A stretch of 64,000 nt of DNA, taken from NCBI GenBank assembly GCA_030386875.1, contig CM059577.1, positions 23,261,038-23,325,037 of the forward strand, in the 5' to 3' direction. A program made the position numbers and the translations under genes. Source of the DNA: Morinoia aosen. Lineage: Eukaryota; Arthropoda; Malacostraca; Amphipoda; Talitridae. The notes below the pieces were generated by a model. It saw only the letters and a list, made by a program, of their open reading frames with translations. It was not told the DNA's origin and did no database searches. This document shows positions 11,697 to 25,110 of the stretch, piece after piece. Positions within the stretch are counted from its first letter, which is position 1. Every line of letters starts with the position of its first letter.

Positions 11697-13283
11697 TCCT
11701 TTCCCACATTGGTGTCCCAGCTCCCACATTGGTGTCCCAGCTCCCACATTGGTGTCATAGCTCCCACATTGGTGTCCCAGCTCCCACATTGGTGTCCCAG
11801 CTCCCACATTGGTGTCCCAGCTCCCACATTGGTGTCCCAGCTCCCACATTGGTGTCCCAGCTCCCACATTGGTGTCCCAGCTCCCACATTGGTGTCCCAG
11901 CTCCCACATTGGTGTCCCAGCTCCCACATTGGTGTCCCAGCTCCCACATTGGTGTCCCAGCTCCCACATTGGTGTCCCAGCTCCCACATTGGTGTCCCAG
12001 CTCCCACATTGGTGTCCCATCTCCCACATTTGTGTCCCATCTTCGACATTGGTGTCCCATCTTCTACATTGGTGTCCCAGCTCCCACATTGGTGTTCCAG
12101 CTCCCACATTGGTGTCCCAGCTCCCACATAGGTGTCCCAGCTCCCACATAGGTGTCACAGCTCCCACATTGGTGTCCCAGCTCCCACATTGGTGTCCCAT
12201 CTTCCACATTGGTGTCCCATCTTCCACATTGGTGTCCCAGCTCCCACATTGGTGTCCCAGCTCCCACATTGGTGTCCCATCTCCCACATTTGTGTCCCAT
12301 CTTCCACATTGGGGTCCCAGCTCCCACATTGGTGTCCCAGCTCCCACATTGGTGTCCCATCTCCCACATTCATGTCCCATTTTCGACATTGGTGTCCCAT
12401 CTTCCACATTGGTGTCCCATCTCCCACATTTGTGTCCCATCTTCGACATTGGTGTCCCATCGTCTACATTGGTGTCCCAGCTCCCACATTGGTGTTCCAG
12501 CTCCCACATTGGTGTTCCAGCTCCCACATTGGTGTCTCAGCTCCCACATAGGTGTCCCAGCTCCCATATAGGTGTCACAGCTCCCACATTGGTGTCCCAG
12601 CTCCCACATTGGTGTCCCAGCTCCCACACTGGTGTCCCAGCTCCCACATAGGTGTCTCAGCTCCCACATAGGTTTCCCAGCTCCCACATAGGTGTCCCAG
12701 CTCCCACATAGGTGTCCCAGCTCCCACATAGGTGTCCCAGCTCCCACATTGGTGTCCCAGCTCCCACATAGGTGTCCCAGCTCCCACATAGGTGTCCCAG
12801 CTCCCACATAGGTGTCCCAGCTCCCACATTGGTGTCCCAGCTCCCACATAGGTGTCCCAGCTCCCACATAGGTGTCCCAGCTCCCACATTGGTGTCCCAG
12901 CTCCCACATAGGTGTCCCAGCTCCCACATTGGTGTCCCAGCTCCCACATTGGTGTCCCAGCTCCCACATAGGTGTCCCAGCTCCTACATAGGTGTCCCAG
13001 CTCCCACATTGGTGTCCCAGCTCCCACATAGGTGTCCCAGCTCCCACATAGGTGTCCCAGCTCCCACATTGGTGTCCCAGCTCCCACATAGGTGTCCCAG
13101 CTCCCACATTGGTGTCCCAGCTCCCACATAGGTGTTCCAGCTCCCACATTGGTGTCCCAGCTCCCACATAGGTGTCCCAGCTCCCACATAGGTGTCCCAG
13201 CTCCCACATAGGTGTCCCAGCTCCCACATTGGTGTCCCAGCTCCCACATAGGTGTCTCAGCTCCCACACTGGTGTCCCAGCTC
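11697..13283. repeat. 20-bp minisatellite array A6 (about 79 copies)
   Basis: The unit is TCCCAGCTCCCACATTGGTG. A sub-variant with CACATAGGTG dominates from about 12640 to the end, and a CATCTTCCACATTGG variant is common around 12020-12470, so the array has regional variant domains. Each unit carries CCCAG preceded by a C/T-rich stretch. Confidence 0.97.
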
Positions 13284-13803
13284 GCAGCTTCAGTTTCCTA
13301 AGACTGCTGCCACTGCCCAGTCACCAAATAATCCTCGTAAGATCACAAGTTTGAGGGAACACTTTGACACAGCACGGGATATTGAAGTTAGATTTGAATT
13401 AAAACCTCTACAAGGCACTTAAAAGTGTCGGCAAGTGTATATTTTCAGATGCGCCTCACACATAACGCACTTGAGTGTGATCTGAAGGTCAAACCATAAG
13501 TTTTCAGGTCACTTTAAACCGCTGCAGGATGTAATTACTGCATATATTGTGACATAAATTAATACAAAGCTCTTTCACTGGTCAGAAGTATATGCGGGAA
13601 AAAGAGTTACGGAAAATTTTCATGTTTCAGTTGCCTTCGTTGCTTATTTTTGGTGCGTGTTTTGAAAACGTGTGCAGTTTTTTGAACGAAATTATGCAGG
13701 GCTTTTACACGCCCCTCGCCGGCTGCGACTTCCTGCACTCGCTCTATAAAACAAAACTTTTAAATGACACAACTTGTTCGGCACTGAAAGTTGGGTCCCT
13801 CCT
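13284..13803. other. Unique spacer between arrays A6 and A7
   Basis: An open frame of about 100 codons begins at 13592 but runs straight into the CT-rich array and has no recognisable domain. I see nothing else here. Confidence 0.55.
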
Positions 13804-14628
13804 CTGCCCTCTGCTAAGTTCCCTCTCTTTGTGCCCTCACTCTGTGCCCTCACTCTGTGCCCTCACTCTGTGCCCTCACTCTACCCTCTCACTCTGTGCC
13901 TTCACACTCTCCTTGTGACCTCACTCTGTGGCCTCTCTCTACCCTCTCACTCTGTGCCCTCACTCTACCCTCTCACTCTGTGCCCTCACTCTACCCTCTC
14001 ACTCTGTACTTTCACTCTCTCTGTGTGCCCTCACTCCGTGCCCTCACTCTGTGCCCTCACTCTACCCTCTCACTCTGTACCTTCACTCTCTCTTTGTGCC
14101 CTCACTCTGTGCCCTCACTCTGTGCCCTCACTCTACCCTCTCACTCTGTGCCTTCACTCTCTCCTTGTGCCCTCACTCTGTGCCCTCACTCTCACTTCCC
14201 ACTCTGTACCTTCACTCTCTCTTTGTGCCCTCACTCGTACATCTCACTCCGTACCCTCCTTTTCACCTCTTACTAACTACCCCATCACCCCTAACTCTTC
14301 ACCACCCCTTTCACACCGTACCCTTATTCTGCAACCCTCTCACTCTGTACCCTCACTCTATTCTCACTTTGTCCCCTCACTCTACCTTCTCACTCTGTCT
14401 CCTCGCTTTACCCTATCACTCTGTCCCCTCACTCTGTCCCCTCACCCTGTCCCCTCACTCTACCCTCTCACTATGTCCCCTCACTCTCTCCCCTCACTCT
14501 ACCTTCTCACTCTGTCTCCTCACTTTACCCTCTCACCCTGTCCTCTCACTCTGTCCCCTCACTCTGTCCCCTCACTCTACCCTCTCACTCTGTCCCCTCA
14601 CTCTGTCCCCTCACTCTACCCTCAAACT
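13804..14628. repeat. CT-rich array A7 (CCCTCACTCTGTG family)
   Basis: Modules such as CCCTCACTCTGTG and CCCTCACTCTACC alternate. The wording is close to array A5, so A5 and A7 probably share an origin although more than 2 kb apart. The stretch 14240-14340 is diverged. Confidence 0.93.
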
Positions 14629-14935
14629 TAGGCCCGAGCCTGGAAAAATTCTAGCGCATAATTGAGTTGAGCCCCATTCATTTTTGTCATAATAAAATAA
14701 TTTTAAAACTAAACGCTCTAGAAACAAAGCATTTTTGGCAGCGGCTCGGAGAATTTTGCTCACTGTGAGACAATTAGATCGATGCGCTATGAGTTTCTGC
14801 AGTGTATGGCCTCCATTGGAATATGTTACACATACTCGTGCACATACTCCGGCAAACTCGGCTGTGTTGTGTTGAACTGCGTACCGTGTGTACCTATATT
14901 GATGTGTTCTGCGTGATACGGAATTGGTCCTTAGT
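14629..14935. other. Unique spacer between arrays A7 and A8
   Basis: No feature is recognised in about 300 bp. Confidence 0.55.
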
Positions 14936-16262
14936 GAGGCAGTGTGGTCCGCAAGTTGCACACTGTCATGCAGTGTAGCCAGCGTGTTGCACACTGTCAT
15001 GCAGTGTAGTCTGCGTGTTGCACACTGTCATGCAGTGTAGCCCGCGTGTTGCACACTGTCATGCAGTGTAGTCCGCAAGTTGCACACTGTCATGCAGTGT
15101 AGTCCGCGTGTTGCACACTGTCATGCAGTGTAATCTGCGTGTTGCACACTGCCATGCAGTGTAGCCCGCGTGTTGCACACTGTCATGCAGTGTAGTCCGC
15201 AAGTTGCACACTGTCATGCAGTGTAGTCTGCGTGTTGCACACTGTCATGCAGTGTAGCCCACGTGTTGCACACTGTCATGCAGTGTAGTCCGCAAGTTGC
15301 ACACTGTCATGCAGTGTAGTAGGCGTGTTGCACACTGTCATGCAGTGTAGCCTGCGTGTTGCACACTGTCATGCAGTGTAGTCTGCGTGTTGCACACTGT
15401 CATGCAGTGTAGCCCGCGTGTTGTACACTGTCATGCAGTGTAGCCCGCGTGTTGTACACTGTCATGCACTGTAGTCTGCGTGTTGCACACTGTCATGCAC
15501 TGTAGTCTGCGTGTTGCACACTGTCATGCAGTGTAGTTCGCAAGTTGCACACTGTCATGCAGTGTAGTAGGCGTGTTGTACACTGTCATGCAGTGTAGTC
15601 TACGTGTTGTACACTGTCATGCAGTGTAGCCCGCGTGTTGCACACTGTCATGCAGTGTAGCCCGCGTGTTGTACACTGTCATGCAGTGTAGCCCGCGTGT
15701 TGTACACTGTCATGCACTGTAGTCTGCGTGTTGCACACTGTCATGCACTGTAGTCTGCGTGTTGCACACTGTCATGCAGTGTAGCCTGCGTGTTGTACAC
15801 TGTCATGCACTGTAGTCTGCGTGGTGCACACTGTCATGCAGTGTAGCCCGCGTGTTGCACACTGTCATGCAGTGTAGCCCGCGTGTTGTACACTGTCATG
15901 CAGTGTAGCCCGCGTGTTGTACACTGTCATGCAGTGTAGCCCGCGTGTTGTACACTGTCATGCACTGTGGTCTGCGTGTTGCACACTGTCATGCAGTGTA
16001 GCCCGCGTGTTGTACACTGTCATGCAGTGTAGCCCGCGTGGTGCACACTGTCATGCAGTGTAGCCCGCGTGTTGTACACTGTCATGCAGTGTAGCCCGCG
16101 TGTTGTACACTGTCATGCAGTGTAGCCCGCGTGTTGTACACTGTCATGCAGTGTAGCCCGCGTGTTGTACACTGTCATGCACTGTGGTCTGCGTGTTGCA
16201 CACTGTCATGCAGTGTAGCCCGCGTGTTGCGCACTGTCATGCAGTGTAGCCCGCGTGTAGCA
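14936..16262. repeat. 31-bp minisatellite array A8 (about 43 copies)
   Basis: The unit is GTGTTGCACACTGTCATGCA followed by GTGTAGCCCGC, with variants at GCAC/GTAC, CAGTG/CACTG and CCCGC/TCTGC/CCGCAAG. TGCA motifs and GTGCACAC-like dyads make the unit partly self-complementary. Confidence 0.97.
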
Positions 16263-16300
16263 TGGGGTTCAACATAAAAATTCAGCCAGTATGGGAGTTA

Positions 16301-16864
16301 TATACGTCGGCCGATGAATAAGGTACGTAATTAAAACTATTTTAGCTATAAAACTACACATGGTAGAGAGGTTTGGATAATTCAGAATAAATGAGGAGAC
16401 TTCAAAGTTTCCTACCAGCGTATCAAGTCTACCGACAATCTCTACATATTACACAAAATATTCATAAAATCCATCCCTCAAAATGAATTGCTACGCAACG
16501 GAACAACGAGTAAAATTAGTGGAACTTAACTTCCGATGTCATTGTTCGGTTGCTGCAGTTCAGAGGAATTACGTGAATACTTATGGCTTTGAAAGAAGTC
16601 CTTCGAAGAAATGCATAAAAAGTGGCATTGAAATTAAGAGAAACTGGGACAACAGCAGCCAGACAACGCTGTGGCAGGCCACGGACCACACGAACTGACG
16701 CTTCTGTTCAGTTTGTTGCAGCGAGTGCTGCTAGTCGGCCTACAGCGTCAACTGAACTTTGAAATTTTTTCTTTCATTCTGAATTAACCAAAAGTCATTA
16801 CCATTTTTAGTTTTATAGCTATAATGATTTTAAAAAAAGTTCCTTACTTACGGGCCACCCTGTA
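16301..16864 (+). mobile_element. Decayed mariner-like DNA transposon (short, internally deleted)
   Basis: The right end reads TTACGGGCCACCCTGTA, the inverse of the TACAGGGTGGCCCGTAAGTA terminal style known from mariner elements. The left end at about 16301 is a diverged match. An inner inverted part, TAGCTATAAAACTA, is seen on the left and TAGTTTTATAGCTA on the right. Inside, from 16483, the frame reads MNCYATEQRVKLVELNFRCH and then VAAVQRNYV, the helix-turn-helix style of transposase N-termini. Homology continues in another frame as RETGTTAARQRCGRPRTTRT, so there is a frameshift near 16640. The catalytic part is missing. It is a non-autonomous relic of about 564 bp. Confidence 0.72.
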
Positions 16865-17231
16865 CAAATGTTGCACATCAGCTGATCTGTATAGTCGCGT
16901 ACGGGTGCGCGCTTTCAAACGACGTTGCCATATGAGAGGAAAATTGTGATACCGAGCCACGATTTATTGTTCTACTGTCGCAAATGTGAGAAACTTTATA
17001 ACAATTTTCATATGTAATTATATGAAAATGTACACAGTGTGGAACACACCTTTCCCTCGTGATTACATTAAAAAATGTTTGTACACCGATGCAAAATTAG
17101 ATGAAATGTAGTATTCTATTCACAAAAAGAGAACGATGACTCGTTCGCTAATGTTTGTCAACGGTGTTGGGGAAGGGCGTATCATGGATACGGTGAACCA
17201 ACACTGCATCTAAGCCTTCCCTCTTAGGGTA
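16865..17231. other. Unique spacer between the mariner relic and array A9
   Basis: No gene or repeat is recognised. It becomes CTCTTT-rich near 17215, where array A9 starts. Confidence 0.55.
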
Positions 17232-19800
17232 GTCTGCCTGAGCGTCTCTTTTGAGCATGTCTCTTACTCATTCAGCGTCTCTTTCAGATATCGGCCTATC
17301 TCTTGTGTGCGTCTCTTTTGTATTCAGCGTCTCTTTCGGACCTTAGCGTATCTCTTGTGTACGTCTCTTTTGTATTTAGCGTCTCTTCCGGACCTTAGCG
17401 TATCTCTTGTGTACGTCTCTTTTGTATTCAGCGTCTCTTTCGGACCTTAGCGTATCTCTTGTGTACGTCTCTTTTGTATTTAGCGTCTCTTCCGGACCTT
17501 AGCGTATCTCTTGTGTACGTCTCTTTTGTATTCAGCGTCTCTTCCGGACCTTAGCGTATCTCTTGTGTACGTCTCTTTTGTATTCAGCGTCTCTTTCGGA
17601 CCTTAGCGTATCTCTTGTGTACGTCTCTTTTGTATTCAGCGTCTCTTTCGGACCTTAGCGTATCTCTTGTGTACGTCTCTTTTGTATTCAGCGTCTCTTT
17701 CGGACCTTAGCGTATCTCTTGTGTACGTCTCTTTTGTATTCAGCGTCTCTTTCGGACCTTAGCGTATCTCTTGTGTACGTCTCTTTTGTATTTAGCGTCT
17801 CTTCCGGACCTTAGCGTATCTCTTGTGTACGTCTCTTTTGTATTCAGCGTCTCTTTCGGACCTTAGCGTATCTCTTGTGTACGTCTCTTTTGTATTCAGC
17901 GTCTCTTTCGGACCTTAGCGTATCTCTTGTGTACGTCTCTTTTGTATTTAGCGTCTCTTCCGGACCTTAGCGTATCTCTTGTGTACGTCTCTTTCGCCTT
18001 TAGCGTCTCTTTCGGACCTTAGCGTATCTCTTATGTACGTCTCTTTTGTATTTAGCGTCTCTTCCGGACCTTAGCGTATCTCTTGTGTACGTCTCTTTCG
18101 CCTTTAGCGTCTCTTTCGGACCTTAGCGTATCTCTTGTGTACGTCTCTTTTGTATTTAGCGTCTCTTTCGGACCTTAGCGTATCTCTTGTGTACGTCTCT
18201 TTTGTATTTAGCGTCTCTTCCGGACCTTAGCGTATCTCTTGTGTACGTCTCTTTCGCCTTTAGCGTCTCTTCCGGACCTTAGCGTATCTCTTGTGTACGT
18301 CTCTTTCGCGTTTAGCGTCTCTTTCGGACCTTAGCGTATCTCTTGTGTACGTCTCTTTTGTATTTAGCGTCTCTTTCGGACCTTAGCGTATCTCTTGTGT
18401 ACGTCTCTTTTGTATTTAGCGTCTCTTCCGGACCTTAGCGTATCTCTTGTGTACGTCTCTTTCGCCTTTAGCGTCTCTTTCGGACCTTAGCGTATCTCTT
18501 GTGTACGTCTCTTTCGCCTTTAGCGTCTCTTTCGGACCTTAGCGTATCTCTTGTGTACGTCTCTTTTGTATTTAGCGTCTCTTCCGGACCTTAGCGTATC
18601 TCTTGTGTACGTCTCTTTCGCCTTTAGCGTCTCTTTCGGACCTTAGCGTATCTCTTGTGTACGTCTCTTTCGCCTTTAGCGTCTCTTTCGGACCTTAGCG
18701 TATCTCTTGTGTACGTCTCTTTCGTATTCAGCGTCTCTATCGGATCTTAGCGTATCTCTTGTGTACGTCTCTTTTGTATTTAGCGTCTCTTCCGGACCTT
18801 AGCGTATCTCTTGTGTACGTCTCTTTCGTATTCAGCGTCTCTATCGGATCTTAGCGTATCTCTTGTGTACGTCTCTTTTGTATTTAGCGTCTCTTTCGGA
18901 CCTTAGCGTATCTCTTGTGTACGTCTCTTTCGTATTCAGCGTCTCTATCGGATCTTAGCGTATCTCTTGTGTACGTCTCTTTTGTATTTAGCGTCTCTTC
19001 CGGACCTTAGCGTATCTCTTGTGTACGTCTCTTTCGTATTCAGCGTCTCTATCGGATCTTAGCGTATCTCTTGTGTACGTCTCTTTTGTATTTAGCGTCT
19101 CTTTCGGACCTTAGCGTATCTCTTGTGTACGTCTCTTTCGTATTCAGCGTCTCTATCGGATCTTAGCGTATCTCTTGTGTACGTCTCTTTTGTATTTAGC
19201 GTCTCTTTCGGACCTTAGCGTATCTCTTGTGTACGTCTCTTTCGTATTCAGCGTCTCTATCGGATCTTAGCGTATCTCTTGTGTACGTCTCTTTTGTATT
19301 TAGCGTCTCTTCCGGACCTTAGCGTATCTCTTGTGTACGTCTCTTTCGCCTTTAGCGTCTCTTTCGGACCTTAGCGTATCTCTTGTGTACGTCTCTTTCG
19401 CCTTTAGCGTCTCTTTCGGACCTTAGCGTATCTCTTGTGTACGTCTCTTTTGTATTTAGCGTCTCTTCCGGACCTTAGCGTATCTCTTGTGTACGTCTCT
19501 TTCGCCTTTAGCGTCTCTTTCGGACCTTAGCGTATCTCTTGTGTACGTCTCTTTCGCCTTTAGCGTCTCTTTCGGACCTTAGCGTATCTCTTGTGTACGT
19601 CTCTTTTGTATTTAGCGTCTCTTCCGGACCTTAGCGTATCTCTTGTGTACGTCTCTTTCGCCTTTAGCGTCTCTTTCGGACCTTAGCGTATCTCTTGTGT
19701 ACGTCTCTTTCGCCTTTAGCGTCTCTTTCGGACCTTAGCGTATCTCTTGTGTACGTCTCTTTCGTATTCAGCGTCTCTATCGGATCTTAGCGTATCTCTT
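17232..19800. repeat. 52-bp minisatellite array A9 (about 49 copies)
   Basis: The unit is TTAGCGTATCTCTTGTGTAC, then GTCTCTTTTGTAT, then TTAGCGTCTCTTCCGGACC. It is itself made of about three diverged 13-20-bp submodules. Unit variants (TTTTGTATT, TTTCGCCTT, TTTCGTATTCAGCG with ATCGGATC) alternate in patterns, as in higher-order satellites. Confidence 0.96.
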
Positions 19801-22800
19801 GTGCATATCTCTGTCGTATTCAGTATTTCTTTCGGATCTGAGCGCATCTTTTTGTGTAAGTTCGTTTCGTTCATATTTTGGTGTCTCTTTCGTACGTTAG
19901 TGTCTCTTTCGTATTTTGGTGTCTCTTTCGTACGTTAGTGTCTTTTTTGTATTTTGGTGTCTCTTTCGTATCATAGTGTCTCTTTCGTACGTTAGTGTCT
20001 TTTTTGTATTTTGGTGTCTCTTTCGTACGTTAGTGTCTTTTTTGTATTTTGGTGTCTCTTTCGTACGTTAGTGTCTTTTTTGTATTTTGGTGTCTCTTTC
20101 GTACGTTAGTGTCTTTTTTGTATTTTGGTGTCTCTTTCGTACGTTAGTGTCTTTTTGTATTTTGGTGTCTCTTTCGTACGTTAGTGTCTCTTTCATATTT
20201 TGGTGTCTCTTTCGTACGTTAGTGTCTCTTTCGTATTTTGGTGTCTCTTTCGTACGTTAGTGTCTTTTTTGTATTTTGGTGTCTCTTTCGTATCTTAGTA
20301 TCTCTTTCGTACGTTAGTGTCTTTTTTGTATTTTGGTGTCTCTTTCGTACGTTAGTGTCTTTTTTGTATTTTGGTGTCTCTTTCGTACGTTAGTGTCTTT
20401 TTTGTATTTTGGTGTCTCTTTCGTACGTTAGTGTCTTTTTTGTATTTTGGTGTCTCTTTCGTACGTTAGTGTCTTTTTTGTATTTTGGTGTCTCTTTCGT
20501 ACGTTAGTGTCTTTTTTGTATTTTGGTGTCTCTTTCGTACGTTAGTGTCTTTTTTGTATTTTGGTGTCTCTTTCGTAAGTTAGTGTCTTTTTTGTATTTT
20601 GGTGTCTCTTTCGTACGTTAGTGTCTTTTTTGTATTTTGGTGTCTCTTTCGTACGTTAGTGTCTCTATCGTATCTTAGTGTCTCTTTCGTATTTTAGTGT
20701 CTCTTTCGTACGTTTGTGTCTCTTTCGTATTTTGGTGTCTCTTTCTTCTTAGTGTCTCTTTCGTATCTTAGTGTCTCTTTCGTATTTTAGTGTCTCTTTC
20801 GTATGTTAGTGTCTCTTTCGTATTTTGGGGTATCTTTGTTCTTAGTCTCTCTTTCGTATCTTAGTGTCTCTTTCGTATCTTAGTGTCTCTTTCGTATTTT
20901 AGTGTCTCTTTCGTACGTTAGTGTCTTTTTCATATTTTGGTGTATCTTTCGTACGTTAGTGTCTCTTTCGTATTTTAGTGTCTCTTTCGTATGTTAGTGT
21001 CTCTTTCATATTTTGGTGTCTCTTTCGTACGTTAGTGTATCTTTCATATTTTGATGTCTCTTTCGTACGTTAGTGTCTCTTTCGTATCTTAGTGTCTCTT
21101 TCGTATTTTGGTGTCTCTTTCGTACGTTAGTGTCTCTTTCGTATCTTAGTGTCTCTTTCGTATTTTAGTGTCTCTTTCGTACGTTAGTGTCTCTTTCATA
21201 TTTTGGTGTATCTTTCGTACGTTAGTGTCTCTTTCGTATTTTAGTGTCTCTTTCGTACGTTAGTGTCTCTTTCATATTTTGGTGTCTCTTTCGTACGTTA
21301 GTGTCTCTTTCATATTTTGGTGTCTCTTTCGTACGTTAGTGTCTCTTTCGTATCTTAGTGTCTCTTTCGTATTTTAGTGTCTCTTTCGTACGTTAGTGTC
21401 TCTTTCATATTTTGATGTCTCTTTCGTACGTTAGTGTCTCTTTCATATTTTGGTGTATCTTTCGTACGTTAGTGTCTTTTTTGTATTTTGGTGTCTCTTT
21501 CGTATTGTGGTGTCTCTTTCGTACCTTAGTGTCTCTTTCGTACGTTAGTGTCTTTTTTGTCTTTTGGTGTCTCTTTCGTATTTTGGTGTCTCTTTCGTAC
21601 CTTAGTGTCTCTTTCGTACGTTTGTGTCTCTTTCATATTTTGGTGTTTCTTTCGTACGTTAGTGTCTTTTTTGTATTTTGGTGTCTCTTCCGTATTTTGG
21701 TGTCTCTTTCGTACCTTAGTGTCTCTTTCGTACGTTAGTGTCTTTTTTGTATTTTGGTGTCTCTTTCGTATTTTGGTGTCTCTTTCGTACCTTAGTGTCT
21801 CTTTCGTACGTTAGTGTCTTTTTTGTATTTTGGTGTCTCTTTCGTATTTTGGTGTCTCTTTCGTATTTTGGTGTCTCTTTCGTACGTTAGTGTCTTTTTT
21901 GTTTTTTGGTGTCTCTTTCGTACGTTAGTGTCTCTTTCGTATTTTGGTGTCTCTTTCGTATTTTGGTGTCTCTTTCGTATTTTGGTGTCTCTTTCGTATT
22001 TTGGTGTCTTTTTTGTATTTTGGTGTCTCTTTCGTACGTTAGTGTCTCTTTCATATTTTGGTGTCTCTTTCGTACGTTAGTGTCTCTTTCGTATTTTGGT
22101 GTCTCTTTCGTACGTTAGTGTCTTTTTTGTATTTTGGTGTCTCTTTCGTATCTTAGTATCTCTTTCGTACGTTAGTGTCTTTTTTGTATTTTGGTGTCTC
22201 TTTCGTACGTTAGTGTCTTTTTTGTATTTTGGTGTCTCTTTCGTACGTTAGTGTCTTTTTTGTATTTTGGTGTCTCTTTCGTACGTTAGTGTCTTTTTTG
22301 TATTTTGGTGTCTCTTTCGTACGTTAGTGTCTTTTTTGTATTTTGGTGTCTCTTTCGTACGTTAGTGTCTTTTTTGTATTTTGGTGTCTCTTTCGTACGT
22401 TAGTGTCTTTTTTGTATTTCGGTGTCTCTTTCGTAAGTTAGTGTCTTTTTTGTATTTTGGTGTCTCTTTCGTATTTTAGTGTCTCTTTCGTACGTTAGTG
22501 TCTCTTTCATATTTTGGTGTCTCTTTCGTACGTTAGTGTCTCTTTCATATTTTGGTGTCTCTTTCGTACGTTAGTGTCTCTTTCGTATCTTAGTGTCTCT
22601 TTCGTATTTTAGTGTCTCTTTCGTACGTTAGTGTCTCTTTCATATTTTGATGTCTCTTTCGTACGTTAGTGTCTCTTTCATATTTTGGTGTATCTTTCGT
22701 ACGTTAGTGTCTTTTTTGTATTTTGGTGTCTCTTTCGTATTGTGGTGTCTCTTTCGTACCTTAGTGTCTCTTTCGTACGTTAGTGTCTTTTTTGTCTTTT

Positions 22801-25110
22801 GGTGTCTCTTTCGTATTTTGGTGTCTCTTTCGTACCTTAGTGTCTCTTTCGTACGTTTGTGTCTCTTTCATATTTTGGTGTTTCTTTCGTACGTTAGTGT
22901 CTTTTTTGTATTTTGGTGTCTCTTCCGTATTTTGGTGTCTCTTTCGTACCTTAGTGTCTCTTTCGTACGTTAGTGTCTTTTTTGTATTTTGGTGTCTCTT
23001 TCGTATTTTGGTGTCTCTTTCGTACCTTAGTGTCTCTTTCGTACGTTAGTGTCTTTTTTGTATTTTGGTGTCTCTTTCGTATTTTGGTGTCTCTTTCGTA
23101 TTTTGGTGTCTCTTTCGTACGTTAGTGTCTTTTTTGTTTTTTGGTGTCTCTTTCGTACGTTAGTGTCTCTTTCGTATTTTGGTGTCTCTTTCGTATTTTG
23201 GTGTCTCTTTCGTATTTTGGTGTCTCTTTCGTATTTTGGTGTCTCTTTCGTATTTTGGTGTATCTTTCGTACCTTAGTGTCTCTTTCGTATTTTGGTGTC
23301 TCTTTCGTACGTTAGTGTCTTTTTTGTATTTTGGTGTCTCTTTCGTATTTCGGTGTCTCTTTCGTACGTTAGTGTCTCATTCATATTTTGGTGTATCTTT
23401 CGTACCTTAGTGTCTCTTTCGTATTTTGGTGTCTCTTTCGTACGTTAGTGTCTTTTTTGTATTTTGGTGTCTCTTTCGTATTATGGTGTCTCTTTCGTAC
23501 GTTAGTGTCTCTTTCATATTTTGGTGTATCTTTCGTACCTTAGTGTCTCTTTCGTATTTTGGTGTCTCTTTCGTACGTTAGTGTCTTTTTTGTATTTTGG
23601 TGTCTCTTTCGTATTTTGGTGTCTCTTTCGTATCTTAGTGTCTCTTTCGTATTTTGGTGTCTCTTTCGTACGTTAGTGTCTCTTTCATATTTTGTTGTAT
23701 CTTTCGTACCTTAGTGTCTCTTTCGTATTTTGGTGTCTCTTTCGTACGTTAGTGTCTTTTTTATATTTTGGTGTCTCTTTCGTATCTTAGTGTCTCTTTC
23801 GTACTTTAGTGTCTTTTTTGTATTTTGGTGTCTTTTTCGTATCTTAGTGTCTCTTTCGTACGTTAGTGTCTTTTTTGTATTTTGGTGTCTCTTTCGTATC
23901 TTAGTGTCTCTTTCGTACGTTAGTGTCTTTTTTGTATTTTGGTGTCTCTTTCGTATCTTAGTGTCTCTTTCGTACGTTAGTGTCTTTTTTGTATTTTGGT
24001 GTCTCTTTCGTATCTTAGTGTCTCTTTCGTACGTTAGTGTCTTTTTTGTATTTTGGTGTCTCTTTCGTATTTTGGTGTCTCTTTCGTACGTTAGTGTCTC
24101 TTTCATATTTTGGTGTATCTTTCGTACCTTAGTGTCTCTTTCGTATTTTGGTGTCTCTTTCTTTCTTCTTAGTGTCTCTTTCGTATCTTAGTGTCTCTTT
24201 CGTATTTTGGTGTCTCTTTCGTACGTTAGTGTCTTTTTTGTATTTTAGTGTCTCTTTCGTATTTTGGTGTCTCTTCCGTACGTTAGTGTCTCTTTCATAT
24301 TTTGGTGTATCTTTCGTACCTTAGTGTCTCTTTCGTATTTTGGTGTCTCTTTCTTTCTTCTTAGTGTCTCTTTCGTATCTTAGTGTCTCTCGTATTTTGG
24401 TGTCTCTTTCGTACCTTAGTGTCTCTTTCGTATTTTGGTGTCTCTTTCTTTCTCCTTAGTGTCTCTTTCGTATCTTAGTGTCTCTTTCGTATTTTGGTGT
24501 CTCTTTTGCACCTTAGTGTCTCTTTCGTATTTTGGTGTCTCTTTCTTTCTTCTTAGTGTCTCTTTCGTATCTAAGTGTCTCTTTCGTATTTTGGTGTCTC
24601 TTTCGTACCTTAGTGTCTCTTTCGTATTTTGGTGTCTCTTTCGTATTTTGGTGTCTCTTTCGTACCTTAGTGTCTCTTTCGTATTTTGGTGTCTCTTTCG
24701 TACCTTAGTGTCTCTTTCGTATTTTGGTGTCTCTTTCGTATCTTAGTGTCTCTTTCGTATTTTGGTGTCTCTTTCGTACCTTATTGTCTCTTTCGTGTTT
24801 TGGTGTCTCTTTCGTATATTAGTGTCTCTTTCGTATTTTGGTGTCTCTTTCGTATCATAGTGTCTCTTTCGTATTTGGTGTCTCTTTCGTATCTTAGTGC
24901 CTCTTTCGTATTTTGGTGTCTCTTTCGTATCCTGGTGTCTCTTTCGTATTTCGGTGTCTCTTCCATATCTTGGAGTTTTTTTCGTATTTCGGTGTCTCTT
25001 TCATATATTGGTGTCTCTTTCGTATCTTAGTGTCTCTTTCGTATTTTGGTGTCTCTTTCGTAGTTTGGTGTCTCTTTCATATCTTGGTGTCTTTTCCGTA
25101 TCTTAGCGTC
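19801..25110. repeat. 19-bp / 38-bp minisatellite array A10 (about 280 submodules)
   Basis: The base module is TTAGTGTCTCTTTCGTATT, and a common dimer alternates it with TTTTGGTGTCTCTTTCGTACG. The wording continues array A9 (TTAGCGTCTCTTTCG), and the two merge near 19800-19950. A large internal duplication is present: 21260-22090 recurs at 22495-23325. This is the longest array in the window, 5.3 kb. Confidence 0.96.

Noticed and set aside
16483-16698. A 71-codon host gene
   Set aside because: The frame matches transposase N-terminal wording, shifts frame, and lies between mariner-style ends.
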